Positions 51,590-60,791 of a stretch of 64,000 bases of DNA are shown one piece after another. The stretch is from positions 38,535 to 102,534 of the forward strand of contig JAUNGC010000012.1 in the NCBI GenBank assembly GCA_030524745.1, read 5' to 3'. The first letter of the stretch is position 1; every line of letters starts with the position of its first letter. This DNA comes from Eubacteriales bacterium (GTDB lineage Bacteria; Bacillota; Clostridia; Lachnospirales; Lachnospiraceae). The position numbers and the translations under genes were made by a program. A model generated the notes under the pieces. That model searched no databases. It was not told where the DNA came from and saw only the letters and a list, made by a program, of their open reading frames with translations.

Positions 51590-53077
51590 TTACATTTCTC
51601 CGCGTTTCACGGCTTCAGCCTGTTCCTTCTGAATATCGGGATCTGCGGAAAGAATCGGTTCCACATTCTGACCTTTCAGAATACGGCTGACATAGTTTTT
51701 GGTGATCTTCAGTACGATCGGGCTTAACGTGATGACGCCGATTAAGTTGGGAATGGACATCAGTCCGTTAAAGGTATCGGAGATATCCCATGCCAGGCTC
51801 AGGCTCATGGTTGCGCCCACAAGAATGAAAAGAACGAAGATCACTTTGTAAATCATGATCGCTTTCGTGCCGAACAGATACTCCCAGGCTTTGGTGCCGT
51901 AGTAACTCCAACCCAGAACTGTGGAAAACGCGAACAGCAGAATCGCAATTGCGACAAAGGCGGAACCCGCATAGCCGAATACATTGGAGAACGCCTGGGC
52001 AACTAAAACGGAATCTTTTGCCTGCGTGAGCATTTCTCCGGTTTCCAGATTGACCAGACCGGAGGTGAGAACTACCAGAGCGGTCAGTGTACAAACCACG
52101 ATGGTATCCGCAAATACTTCAAAGATACCCCACATGCCCTGACGGACAGGCTCTTTTACGTTGGAAGCGGAATGCACCATAACGGAGGAGCCGAGGCCTG
52201 CTTCATTGGAGAAGACGCCGCGCTTGAAGCCCCAGGTCACAGCGGATTTAACCGCCACGCCGATGGCAGCGCCGCCGACTGCCCGGAAGCCGAAGGCGAA
52301 GGAAAAGATGGAAGTGAACGCCGGGATGATATTGCCCGCATGTGAGATAACGATGACCAGCGCGCCCACGATATAAATTACGACCATAAAGGGAACGATT
52401 TTTTCCGTTACGGATGCGATTCTCTTAATGCCGCCTACGATGACCAGTCCGGCCAGAACCATCAGTGCAATGCCGCATACCCATGTGGGAATGGAAAAGG
52501 CAGATTCCATATTGGATGCGATGGTATTTACCTGGCTGGCATTGCCGATGCCGAAGGAAGCCATGACTGCAAAAACGGAAAACAGCAGAGCCAGAATTTT
52601 GCCGATCTGTTTGCAGCCCTTATAGCTGCCGAGACCGTCGCGCAGATAGTACATTGCGCCGCCGGCCCATTCGCCTTCCGCATTTCTTCTTCTGTAATAA
52701 ATGCCGAGCACGTTTTCGGAATAGTTGGTCATGCTGCCGAAAATGGCCGCCAGCCACATCCAGAAAATAGCGCCGGGGCCGCCGGAAACAATGGCGGTCG
52801 CCACACCTGCGATATTGCCCACGCCGACTGTAGCGGCAAGCGCGGTACAAAGGGACTGAAACTGGGAAATGGCGCCTTTTTCCTCAACATGTCCGGATAC
52901 ATGCTTCTTAAAAATGCTTCCGATCGTGTTTTTCATCCAGTGTGCAAAATGGGAAAACTGAAAGCCTTTGGTCAGCAGCGTCATGAGAACTCCTGTTGCG
53001 ATCAATAAAGTGAGCACGGGAATTCCCCAGACAAAACCGTTAATGACGCCGTTAATGTCTGCAATTTTTTCTAACAT
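51590..53077 (-). CDS. Sodium:alanine/glycine symporter (AGCS family), second copy
   Basis: 495 residues from the ATG at 53077 (GAGGAGGAGAG upstream; the frame continues to 53161 without a supported start). The family motif ALAATVGVGNIAGVATAIVS and GPGAIFWMWLAAIFGSMTNY are clear, as is KRGVFSNEAGLGSSVMVHSA. It is longer than the 444-residue copy at 13297 and has an extended N-terminus with ISQFQSLCTALAATVG. It imports alanine or a similar amino acid with Na+. The leader (53078-53326) has two terminator-like hairpins. Confidence 0.93.
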   Translation of the reverse strand: MLEKIADINGVINGFVWGIPVLTLLIATGVLMTLLTKGFQFSHFAHWMKNTIGSIFKKHVSGHVEEKGAISQFQSLCTALAATVGVGNIAGVATAIVSGGPGAIFWMWLAAIFGSMTNYSENVLGIYYRRRNAEGEWAGGAMYYLRDGLGSYKGCKQIGKILALLFSVFAVMASFGIGNASQVNTIASNMESAFSIPTWVCGIALMVLAGLVIVGGIKRIASVTEKIVPFMVVIYIVGALVIVISHAGNIIPAFTSIFSFAFGFRAVGGAAIGVAVKSAVTWGFKRGVFSNEAGLGSSVMVHSASNVKEPVRQGMWGIFEVFADTIVVCTLTALVVLTSGLVNLETGEMLTQAKDSVLVAQAFSNVFGYAGSAFVAIAILLFAFSTVLGWSYYGTKAWEYLFGTKAIMIYKVIFVLFILVGATMSLSLAWDISDTFNGLMSIPNLIGVITLSPIVLKITKNYVSRILKGQNVEPILSADPDIQKEQAEAVKRGEM

Positions 53078-53157
53078 AACTCTCTCCTCCTCAAGTAAAA
53101 TGGGTCCGGCATAATCATACAGATCGGCGGGGCTTTGGCAGAGGCCAGGCGGATATG

Positions 53158-53187
53158 GCAAAAAAATAGATCTGCCCAGGCAGATCC
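53158..53187 (-). terminator. Terminator-like hairpin 2 in the AGCS leader
   Basis: GATCTGCC and GGCAGATC form an 8-bp stem with a TG loop, followed on the minus strand by ATTTTTTT. It lies 80 nt before the AGCS start, so it must be bypassed for expression. Confidence 0.7.
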
Positions 53188-53193
53188 TTCCAT

Positions 53194-53236
53194 AAAAAAT
53201 GACAAAGACGCTGCATGTTATCAGGACGCCTTTGTC
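53194..53236 (-). terminator. Terminator-like hairpin 1 in the AGCS leader
   Basis: GACAAAGGCG pairs with CGTCTTTGTC (one G-U), followed on the minus strand by ATTTTTT. It is the first of the two tandem hairpins; together they suggest attenuation. The motif TGATAACAT occurs twice in the leader. Confidence 0.65.
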
Positions 53237-53326
53237 CCCTGCAAATAAGCCGCAAAAACGAATGTTATCACCGATAAAACCGTAAGATTAGCCTTTTCTG
53301 CGCGGCAGCTGCCGCACATTTTTCTC

Positions 53327-53355
53327 ATTATAGCGTGCTAAAGCATTAAAATCAA
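53327..53355 (-). promoter_or_regulatory. Promoter of the AGCS leader transcript
   Basis: Minus strand TTGATT, 17 nt, TATAAT. It gives a leader of about 245 nt. Confidence 0.75.
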
Positions 53356-53440
53356 GTCTTTTTTTGCAAAAAAGTTCCCGGAAAATTGTTTGCGGCCATG
53401 TGCGACGGTTACGACCCGGACAAATTTCGATCACCGGCGC

Positions 53441-53468
53441 TTGACAAAACCGTAAAAAAGAGTATAAT
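53441..53468 (+). promoter_or_regulatory. Promoter of the flotillin-like gene
   Basis: TTGACA, 16 nt, TATAAT. It gives a ~365-nt leader that holds the riboswitch at 53508. Confidence 0.85.
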
Positions 53469-53507
53469 CTTATACAACAGCAGGAAATATGTTTACCTGT
53501 TGTCAAG

Positions 53508-53640
53508 AATAAAAGGGAGTAGCCGGCATCGCAAGGTGTGTCGAATCCGTCATATCGAGGGAAGCGTGTATCGGACAGTATTCTGTTGCAGGCCAATACA
53601 GCTTTCATCCGTAACGAATTAAACGCGCGAGACTTTTATT
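53508..53640 (+). ncRNA. yybP-ykoY (Mn2+) riboswitch before a flotillin-like gene
   Basis: P1 pairs AATAAAAG with CTTTTATT. The 5' junction has GGGAGTAGC and the 3' side CGCGAGA, the conserved residues of this Mn2+-sensing class. Downstream, a 9-bp hairpin (53637-53659) shares the 3' P1 strand and a T run starts near 53676. The coupling to a flotillin-like gene is unusual. Confidence 0.8.
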
Positions 53641-53838
53641 GTAGCAGTTATGTTGCAATGGAAATGATCGGGTGTTTTTTTTATACATAAGATTTCCGAT
53701 CACAAAACCGGCCGGTCGACGGAAACGGATGGGTTTGGAACCTTCCTTGCAGCATGGCATAACTTCAGCGCAAGGCGCTGCGGACGAAACAGGTCCGTCA
53801 CATTTTATTCCACAAAAAGTGGGGAAAAGGAGAGAGGT

Positions 53839-55395
53839 ATGTTATTGGAACACATCGGAGTTGTCATTGCAGTGATCGCGGTCATCGTATTGCTGGGCAT
53901 TATCGCGTCGGGGTATGTGAAGGCTCCGCCGGATACGGCTTTTATCATTTCCGGTCTGAGGAAGAAAATCATCATCGGAAAATCCAGCGTTAAGATTCCG
54001 TTTCTGGAACGGCTGGATAAACTGAGCCTGAAGCTGATCCCGATCGATGTAAAGACCGAAGCGGCAGTGCCCACCGCCGACTACATCAACATTCAGGTGG
54101 ATGCGGCGGTTAACGTGAAGGTATCGAGCGAGCCCGACAAGCTGGCGCAGGCGGCACAGAACTTCCTGAATCAGAACACGCAGTATATTGCGCAGGTGGC
54201 GCGGGAAGTGCTGGAAGGCAATATGCGTGAGATCGTAGGCCGGATGCGGCTGGAGGAGATGGTCAGCGACCGGCAGAAATTTGCGGAACTGGTCAAAGAA
54301 AATGCGGAACCGGACCTGGCGGCCATGGGCCTGGACGTGGTGAGCTTCAATGTTCAGAATTTCACCGACTCCAACGGTGTGATCGACGATCTGGGTATCG
54401 ACAATATTTCCCAGATTAAGAAAAAGGCGGCTATCGCAAAGGCAGAGGCGGAAAAGGAAATTGCCGTGGCCAAGGCGGACGCCGACAGACAGGCAAACGA
54501 TGCGAGAATCAATTCCGAAAGGGAAATTGCGATCAAGAACAACGAACTGGATATTCAGAAGGCGGATCTGCAGAAGAACGCGGATACCAAGCGTGCGGAA
54601 GCGGACGCCGCTTATGAAATTCAGAAGGAAGAGCAGCGCAAAACGATTGAGGTGACCGCTGCGAATGCCAACATCGCAAAGGAAGAGCGTCTCGTGCTGT
54701 TAAAACAGCGGGAGGCGGAAACCATGGAAAAGGCGCTGGATGCGCAGATCAAGAAGAAAGCGGAAGCGGAAAAGTCTGAGCGTCAGCAGAAGGCGGAAGC
54801 GGAGCTGTTTGAACGCCAGCAGAAGGCGGAAGCGGAACTGTTTGAACGTCAGAAGGAAGCGGAAGCGCAGTGCGCCCAGGCGGAAGCGAAAAAGTATGAG
54901 ATCGAGCAGGAGGCGCAGGCGCAGCGCGCAAGGGCCGAGGCGGACCGGTTCTCCAAGGAACAGGAAGCGAAAGGTATCCAGATGGTGGGCGAAGCGGAGG
55001 CGGAAGCGATCCGGGCGAAAGGTATTGCGGAAGCGGAAGCGATGGAAAAGCGTGCGGAAGCATATCAGAAGTACAACAACGCCGCAATGGCGGAAATGCT
55101 CATCAAAGTGCTGCCTGATATTGCCGGCAGGATTGCAGAGCCTCTTACCCAGATCGATAAGATCACCATTATCGGCGGCGCAGAAGGAAACGGCGTGGAT
55201 TCCGTTGCCGGGAATGTGCCTTCCGTCATGGCGAAGCTGTTTGAATCCATGAAGGAAACCGTAGGCATTGATCTTGGCGAGATTGTGAAGGCGGGCACCT
55301 ATGATGCGAAAGTCAACCGCAATATTACGATCAGCGGGGACGGCGCGGAGGCGATCGCAAAGGCTGCGAAGAACGCGGAGACTGTAGAAGAATAA
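53839..55395 (+). CDS. Flotillin/SPFH-family membrane protein
   Basis: 518 residues; GGAGAGAGG precedes the ATG. An N-terminal membrane hairpin (GVVIAVIAVIVLLGIIASGY) leads into an SPFH domain (PPDTAFIISGLRKKIIIGKS, then VAREVLEGNMREIVGRMRLE). A long coiled coil of Glu/Ala/Lys repeats follows (about 200-430, with tandem copies such as KAEAELFERQQ), then a C-terminal domain. It resembles YqiK/FloT scaffolds of functional membrane microdomains. The Mn2+ riboswitch upstream suggests control by manganese. Confidence 0.9.
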   Translation: MLLEHIGVVIAVIAVIVLLGIIASGYVKAPPDTAFIISGLRKKIIIGKSSVKIPFLERLDKLSLKLIPIDVKTEAAVPTADYINIQVDAAVNVKVSSEPDKLAQAAQNFLNQNTQYIAQVAREVLEGNMREIVGRMRLEEMVSDRQKFAELVKENAEPDLAAMGLDVVSFNVQNFTDSNGVIDDLGIDNISQIKKKAAIAKAEAEKEIAVAKADADRQANDARINSEREIAIKNNELDIQKADLQKNADTKRAEADAAYEIQKEEQRKTIEVTAANANIAKEERLVLLKQREAETMEKALDAQIKKKAEAEKSERQQKAEAELFERQQKAEAELFERQKEAEAQCAQAEAKKYEIEQEAQAQRARAEADRFSKEQEAKGIQMVGEAEAEAIRAKGIAEAEAMEKRAEAYQKYNNAAMAEMLIKVLPDIAGRIAEPLTQIDKITIIGGAEGNGVDSVAGNVPSVMAKLFESMKETVGIDLGEIVKAGTYDAKVNRNITISGDGAEAIAKAAKNAETVEE

Positions 55396-55399
55396 AAAT

Positions 55400-55783
55400 A
55401 TGGAAAAAGAGGCGGCAGGTCCTGCCGTCTCTTTTAACGGACGGCAGAGCGTGTTTGACCTGTTATATGAGAATTTGTCCCCCGATATTGTGATGGAATT
55501 TGACAGCGGAAACTGTATAGAAGGAGGAGAAGATCCTGTCCGGATTTTACAAAAGTATGCGGATCGTAAAATTCTGCTTCATCTGAAGCCCTATTCTTAT
55601 GAAGGAGGATTTGATGTGGTGCTGGGAGATGCGGCGGATGCCAATGACTGGCACAGCATTTTAAATGGAACGGAAGCCTCTTTTGAATGGCTGCTGGTGG
55701 AAAGCGAGAATCGTCTCCTGCCGGAAATGGAGAATGTGCGGCTTTGCCTGGAAAATCTCAAAAAACTGCTGGGCGAATGCTGA
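55400..55783 (+). pseudogene. C-terminal remnant of a TIM-barrel isomerase/epimerase
   Basis: 127 residues starting five bases after the flotillin stop. The text DIVMEFDSGNCIEGGEDPVR, HLKPYSYE and VRLCLENLKKLLGEC matches the C-terminal half of the sugar phosphate isomerase/epimerase family (compare 16136-17032), including the Asp-Thr/Gly-Asn metal segment. The N-terminal half is missing, and the ATG lacks a ribosome-binding site. It is probably a fragment, though a short protein cannot be excluded. Confidence 0.65.
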
Positions 55784-55928
55784 TAAAGCGGGAAACTGTA
55801 TTGCGGGAAGAGAGGCTTGCGGACAATGATAGGGATGTGGTAAGCTTTACTCATAAAGAATGAGCCGGAACTATACAGAAGAAAGGAGTCCGGCAGCAAA
55901 AAAGGGGTTTGAAGGGAGAGAATGTATT

Positions 55929-57218
55929 ATGATGCAGGATTGGTTTCGGAAGGCAAAACTCGGTATTTTCATTCATTACGGCATTTATGCGGTAGGCGAT
56001 GTTTCAGAGTCCTGGTCCTTCCATAACGGGAACATTTCCTATGAAGATTACATGAAGCAGTGCGGGGGCTTTACCGCATCGAAGTTTGACGCGAAGGCCT
56101 GGGCGGATCTGTTTAAAAGAGCAGGCGCGCAGTACGTGGTGCTGACTTCCAAACATCATGACGGCGTGGCGCTGTTTGACACGCAATATTCCGATTTGAG
56201 CGTCGTCAAAAAGACGCCGGCGGGAAGAGATTTGATTAAAGAATATACGGAAGCCGTCAGAGACGCGGGCATGAAGGTTGGCATTTATTTTTCCCTGATC
56301 GACTGGTCCGATCCCCGTTACCGGACGGTTTATCCGGAGGGGGAGAGCGTGCAGGATCACCTGAAGGATGTGTTTGCAACGCCTGCGGGCGGACCGGAGG
56401 ATCCTGAAAAATGGCAGGAATTTCTGGAGTTTAACAACAATCAGATAAGGGAACTGATGACCAACTACGGGACGGTCGACCTTTTGTGGTTTGACGGCGA
56501 CTGGGAGAGAAGCGCAAAACAGTGGAAGGCGAAGGAATTCAAGGCATATCTGGAATCCTTAAATCCCAATGTGGTTGTCAATTCCAGACTGGCAGGCTAC
56601 GGAGATTATGAGACGCCGGAACAGGGTATCCCGCTTTATGGTCCGGAAGGGGTGTGGGAATTTTGCACCACGATCAACGGCTCCTGGGGCTATCGTCCTT
56701 CCGACAACGATTATAAGACGAGCCGCCAGGTGATCCGCATGTTCTGCGATTGTCTGACTTTGGGCGGAAAGCTGCTTCTGGATGTGGGACCGAAGGAGGA
56801 CGGCACGCTGGACGAGCGGCAGGTAAAGGTTTTAGAGGATCTGGGCGCCTTTATTCACGACAACGAAGAGGCGATCTATGAAACGGAGAAGGGCTTAAGC
56901 TACAGCCAGTTTCTGGGCGGTTCCACGCTGTCGGCGGATAAAAAGACGATCTATCTTTTTGTCTATGATAAGCCGGCGGAGCATCTGTGCGTGAAAGGCG
57001 TTAAGACGCCTGTGAAACGGGTGAGCGTTCTGCATACCGGGGAGGAACTGTCCTACAGTTACACCGGATCCCTGCCCTGGAGCGGCATACCGGGCACGCT
57101 TTGGATCCGTGCGGATAAGATGCAGATGCATCCTCTTGTAACGGTTCTGAAGGTGGAACTGGAAGGCGAGATCACTTACAATCTGGGACACGGAGAAGTG
57201 GTAACAAATAACGATTAG
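55929..57218 (+). CDS. Alpha-L-fucosidase (GH29)
   Basis: 429 residues from ATG 55929 (GGGAGAG upstream; a frame extension to 55860 lacks a box). The N-terminus (AKLGIFIHYGIYAVGDVSES) and FVHYG-type segment, ASKFDAKAWADLFKRAGAQY and the nucleophile region VDLLWFDGDWE (D189) are GH29 hallmarks. SGGRPSD-like NDYKTSRQVIRMFCDC and GKLLLDVGPKEDG follow. It removes fucose from host or plant glycans. No signal peptide, so it is probably cytoplasmic, acting on imported sugars. It ends with a 4-nt overlap with the convergent AraC gene. Confidence 0.92.
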   Translation: MMQDWFRKAKLGIFIHYGIYAVGDVSESWSFHNGNISYEDYMKQCGGFTASKFDAKAWADLFKRAGAQYVVLTSKHHDGVALFDTQYSDLSVVKKTPAGRDLIKEYTEAVRDAGMKVGIYFSLIDWSDPRYRTVYPEGESVQDHLKDVFATPAGGPEDPEKWQEFLEFNNNQIRELMTNYGTVDLLWFDGDWERSAKQWKAKEFKAYLESLNPNVVVNSRLAGYGDYETPEQGIPLYGPEGVWEFCTTINGSWGYRPSDNDYKTSRQVIRMFCDCLTLGGKLLLDVGPKEDGTLDERQVKVLEDLGAFIHDNEEAIYETEKGLSYSQFLGGSTLSADKKTIYLFVYDKPAEHLCVKGVKTPVKRVSVLHTGEELSYSYTGSLPWSGIPGTLWIRADKMQMHPLVTVLKVELEGEITYNLGHGEVVTNND

Positions 57219-58051
57219 GCCTTCTTTTCCTTCCGGATCGCGGTGGGAGTGCCGCCGTATGTGTCGCGGAACATGCGGGAAAAAACTTTATAATTGGTAA
57301 AGCCGTTGCGCGCAAGAATTTCCGTGACAGTGTCCTGGGTGGAAAGGAGTTCTTCGTAAATATGCGTCAGGCGCACCTGATTGACATATTCCAGAAAGGT
57401 AATGCCGGTGTACTTTTTGAAAATCCGGCAGAAATATTCCGGATTTAAGGCTGCCGCCTCCGCCGCTTTGCGCAGCGTCACCGGCTCTTTATAATGCTGC
57501 TCGATGAAAGAGAGAATCTCTCTTAACCGGGCAGTATTTTTTTGCCCTTTGCTGCCGGCGGATGAGCGCGTGGAAAAATGGAGATACAGGGTGTGCAGAA
57601 AATCGTGAAGCCGCGCGTTGAAAGCGAGTTCATAGCCGTCGCTTTTTTCATAAAAAAGACCGGCCAGCGCAAAAAGCTGCCTCTGCATATCGAGAAAGGA
57701 AGGGTCGTTGGATAGCGCTTTTGAGGAGAAGTATTCCGAAAAGCGGACGGAGGAAAAATCCCGGATATATTGTTCGATGTAATGCCAGGGAATCTGTAGC
57801 AAGAGGATTCTGGAATAACCGGAAGTCTGGGTGCTGTGGATATCGCTGGAGTTTACAAGGAAGATATCGTTCGGGAACAAAAAATAGTCCTGCTCGTGGA
57901 TATTAAAATGCAAAGTTCCCTCCAATATCATCACAATCTCAATATGCTCATGCCAGTGGCTGGGCACAAGCGAGGAATCTGTTTCATAGACGCTGAAGTA
58001 GACCGGAAGCTGGGGAAGGGGCGCAATCAACTCGTGGGTAGAATTCTGCAT
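57215..58051 (-). CDS. AraC-family regulator of the glycosidase locus
   Basis: 278 residues from the ATG at 58051 (CAGGAGA upstream; the frame runs on to 58150 without support). The N-terminal cupin-like sensor has the pattern HWHEHIEIVMILEGTLHFNI; the C-terminal has two AraC helix-turn-helix units (LREILSFIEQHYKEPVTLRK, AAALNPEYFCRIFKKYTGIT, TEILARNGFTNYKVFSRMF). It probably senses a sugar and controls the divergent GH3 gene at 58303 and perhaps GH29. The promoters of both lie back to back at 58112-58201. Confidence 0.93.
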   Translation of the reverse strand: MQNSTHELIAPLPQLPVYFSVYETDSSLVPSHWHEHIEIVMILEGTLHFNIHEQDYFLFPNDIFLVNSSDIHSTQTSGYSRILLLQIPWHYIEQYIRDFSSVRFSEYFSSKALSNDPSFLDMQRQLFALAGLFYEKSDGYELAFNARLHDFLHTLYLHFSTRSSAGSKGQKNTARLREILSFIEQHYKEPVTLRKAAEAAALNPEYFCRIFKKYTGITFLEYVNQVRLTHIYEELLSTQDTVTEILARNGFTNYKVFSRMFRDTYGGTPTAIRKEKKA

Positions 58052-58111
58052 GGAAATATTCTCCTGATCGAAAAAGTCAGAAACCGGATTGTTCCGGTCC
58101 GATGTCAGATG

Positions 58112-58140
58112 CAGAATAGCATGGACGGGTAAAAAAGTCA
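58112..58140 (-). promoter_or_regulatory. Promoter of the AraC-family gene
   Basis: Minus strand TTGACT, 17 nt, TATTCT, about 60 nt before the start codon. Confidence 0.65.
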
Positions 58141-58172
58141 ATATCGACATAATAGAAAGTCAAAAAACCAAA

Positions 58173-58201
58173 TTGTCATATGGACGGTCAGACAGTAAAA
58201 T
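58173..58201 (+). promoter_or_regulatory. Promoter of the GH3 gene
   Basis: TTGTCA, 17 nt, TAAAAT. A hairpin (GCCGGCGC/GCGCCGGC, 58239-58262) lies in the leader. Confidence 0.6.
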
Positions 58202-58302
58202 AACGATATGAGTTAACGTCCGGCCGGGCGGATTTTATGCCGGCGCAGAATGCAGCGCCGGCAGAGCGGGCCGGAACACAAGGTACAGGAGGGTAAAACA
58301 AA

Positions 58303-60726
58303 ATGGAGAAATGGACGCGCGTTTTATATCAGCCGGTGCTTCCTCTGGGGGAAAACGGAGAGAGACTGACAGGATCAAAGCGGCATATCGAACTGTCAAA
58401 AGAGGCGGCGAAGGAAGGAATGGTGCTGTTAAAAAATGACGGACACATTTTGCCGCTGGCGAAGGGGACAAAGGTGGCGCTGTTCGGAAAGGGCACCTTT
58501 GATTATGTAAAAGGCGGCGGCGGAAGCGGCGACGTTACGGTTGCTTATGTCCGCAGCCTGTATGAAGGCCTGAAACTGCAAAAAGACAAAATCAGCATAT
58601 TTGAGCCGTTGTGCGAATATTACCGGAAGGATGTGGAAAGGCAGTATGAGCAGGGAGAAGCGCCGGGAATGACGGTGGAGCCCGAAGTGCCCGGAGAACT
58701 GCTTGCACAGGCAAAGGCTTACACGGATACGGCGATCATTTCCATCAGCCGTTTTTCCGGTGAGGGCTGGGACAGAAAGAGCGTGATCGATCAGGAGAAT
58801 AAAAATCTTTGGGACAGCGAACGGGTGATGGCGGAACGTTCCGCTAAGATTTTTGCAAACGGCGACTTTTGCCTTTCGAAAGAGGAAGAGGCGATGGTGG
58901 AGGCTGTGAAGCGGAATTTTTCCAAAGTGATCGTCGTCATGAATGTGGGCGGCATGGTGGACACTTCATGGTTTGTGAAGGAAGATTCCATCGGCGCGGT
59001 GCTGATGGCATGGCAGGGCGGCATGGAAGGCGGACTGGCAGCGGCGGAACTGCTCGTGGGAAAAGGAAACCCTTCCGGAAAGCTTTCCGATACCTTCGCA
59101 AAAACGCTGGAAGATTATCCATCCACGGCCAATTTCCATGAATCCAGAGATTATGTGGACTATACGGAAGACATTTATGTGGGCTACCGTTATTTTGAAA
59201 CAATACCCCAGGCGGCCGAAAAGGTGAACTATCCGTTCGGCTACGGCCTTTCTTATACGACCTTTGCCGTTCATCCCATATCGGCCGGGGAACAGGAGGG
59301 CAAAGTCTGCGTTGCAGTACAGGTGACCAATACGGGAAGCGTGCCCGGCAAGGAAGTAGTGCAGGTCTATTTCGGCGCGCCCCAGGGGAGGCTGGGAAAG
59401 CCCTGTAAGCAATTGATCGCTTTTGCAAAAACGAGAGAATTAATGCCCGGGGAAACCCAGACGCTGCTTCTGGATTTTGAAGTGAACGATATGGCTTCCT
59501 ACGATGATCTCGGAAAAGTGCGGAAGTCCGCCTATGTGCTGGAAAAGGGAGACTATGTTTTCTATGTGGGAACCTCCGTGCGGGATGTTGCGCAGCTTGA
59601 TTTTGTGTATGCAGTTGCAGAAGACATCGTGACAAAACAGATGAAGAGCCGTCTTGCGCCTGCCGCTTTAGAAAAGCGGATGCTGGCGGACGGAAGCTAT
59701 GAAGCGCTGCCCCAGGGCGTGCCAAACGATCCGAATGCGAATGAACTGGAAAGGATGCCTGCAGAACTGACGGAAGGGTATACCCCGGAAGTGCGGCGCA
59801 GAGAACGTTATCAGTTGTGGATGGAGCCTTATAAAAAGGGCGCGCATATTTTGATGGAAGCGGCGGAAGGAAAGATTACCATAGAGGAATTTCTGGCGCA
59901 GTTGACGGATGAGGAAGTAGCGCATCTGCTGGGCGGACAGCCCAATACGGGAGTGGCCAACACCTTCGGATACGGAAATCTGCCGGAATACGGCGTTCCT
60001 TCCATCATGACCGCGGACGGCCCCGCAGGACTCCGGATCGCGCCCTGCTGCGGTGTGAATACGACATGCTGGCCCTGCTCCACCCTGCTTGCCTGCACCT
60101 GGAATGCGAAACTGGTGGAAGCCGTGGGCGCGGCAGGCGGCGCAGAGGTGAAGGAGAACAACATTGCCATGTGGCTGACGCCGGCGGTCAATATCCACAG
60201 AAGCCCGCTGTGCGGACGGAATTTTGAATATTATTCGGAAGACCCTTTCCTGACAGGTAAGCTGGCGGGAGCGATGGTGCGGGGAATTCAGTCCAACCAT
60301 GTGGGCGCAACCGTGAAGCATTTTGCCCTGAACAATAAGGAGAGCAACCGCAAAAACAGCGATTCCAGAGTGTCGGAGCGCGCTGCAAGGGAAATCTACT
60401 TAAAGGCCTTTGAGATGATCGTGAAAGAGGCGGATCCCTGGTCGATCATGACTTCCTATAATATCATCAACGGACACCGGGCTTCCGAAAACGCGGATTT
60501 GCTCAACGGCATCCTGCGGGAAGAGTGGGGCTATGAAGGCTGCGTGACGACGGACTGGTGGACCTGCGGCGAGCATTATAAAGAAGTAAAGGCAGGGAAC
60601 GACGTAAAGATGGGCTGCGGCTTCCCCGAACGTCTCATGGAGGCGCTTGAAAAGGGCTGCCTGACCAGAGCGGAAATGGACGCCTGTGCAAAGAGAATCC
60701 TGAATCTGATCTTAAAGATCGATTAA
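58303..60726 (+). CDS. Beta-glucosidase (GH3) with inverted domain order
   Basis: 807 residues. The N-terminal ~420 residues are the alpha/beta sandwich and fibronectin-type domains (EGMVLLKNDGHILPLAKGTK, VALFGKGTFDY, GVLMAWQGGMEGG, NYPFGYGLSYTTF), and the catalytic barrel comes last (ASPLCGRNFEYYSEDPFLTG-like text; MTSYNIINGHRASENADLL; nucleophile D751 in GCVTTDWW). Normal GH3 enzymes have the barrel first; this inverted order is known in some ruminal Firmicutes enzymes. No signal peptide, so it is cytoplasmic. It sits divergent to the AraC gene. Confidence 0.9.
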   Translation: MEKWTRVLYQPVLPLGENGERLTGSKRHIELSKEAAKEGMVLLKNDGHILPLAKGTKVALFGKGTFDYVKGGGGSGDVTVAYVRSLYEGLKLQKDKISIFEPLCEYYRKDVERQYEQGEAPGMTVEPEVPGELLAQAKAYTDTAIISISRFSGEGWDRKSVIDQENKNLWDSERVMAERSAKIFANGDFCLSKEEEAMVEAVKRNFSKVIVVMNVGGMVDTSWFVKEDSIGAVLMAWQGGMEGGLAAAELLVGKGNPSGKLSDTFAKTLEDYPSTANFHESRDYVDYTEDIYVGYRYFETIPQAAEKVNYPFGYGLSYTTFAVHPISAGEQEGKVCVAVQVTNTGSVPGKEVVQVYFGAPQGRLGKPCKQLIAFAKTRELMPGETQTLLLDFEVNDMASYDDLGKVRKSAYVLEKGDYVFYVGTSVRDVAQLDFVYAVAEDIVTKQMKSRLAPAALEKRMLADGSYEALPQGVPNDPNANELERMPAELTEGYTPEVRRRERYQLWMEPYKKGAHILMEAAEGKITIEEFLAQLTDEEVAHLLGGQPNTGVANTFGYGNLPEYGVPSIMTADGPAGLRIAPCCGVNTTCWPCSTLLACTWNAKLVEAVGAAGGAEVKENNIAMWLTPAVNIHRSPLCGRNFEYYSEDPFLTGKLAGAMVRGIQSNHVGATVKHFALNNKESNRKNSDSRVSERAAREIYLKAFEMIVKEADPWSIMTSYNIINGHRASENADLLNGILREEWGYEGCVTTDWWTCGEHYKEVKAGNDVKMGCGFPERLMEALEKGCLTRAEMDACAKRILNLILKID

Positions 60727-60739
60727 TCATAGTATATTA

Positions 60740-60791
60740 CGGCGATAAAACAGGTCTGTGCGATTACGGCACAGACCGGTTTTTATCGCCG
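60740..60791. terminator. Bidirectional terminator between GH3 and MATE genes
   Basis: CGGCGATAAAACAGGTCTGTGC pairs with GCACAGACCGG and TTTTTATCGCCG across a 7-nt loop; both sides have T/A runs. It overlaps the last codons of the MATE gene. Confidence 0.85.

Noticed and set aside
53078-53326. Glycine riboswitch before the AGCS gene
   Set aside because: No conserved glycine-aptamer motifs are visible; only the tandem terminators can be supported.
54740-55252. A 170-residue Arg-rich open frame
   Set aside because: It is an alternative frame of the repetitive flotillin coiled coil; the Arg/Lys bias follows from the GCGGAAGC-type repeats.
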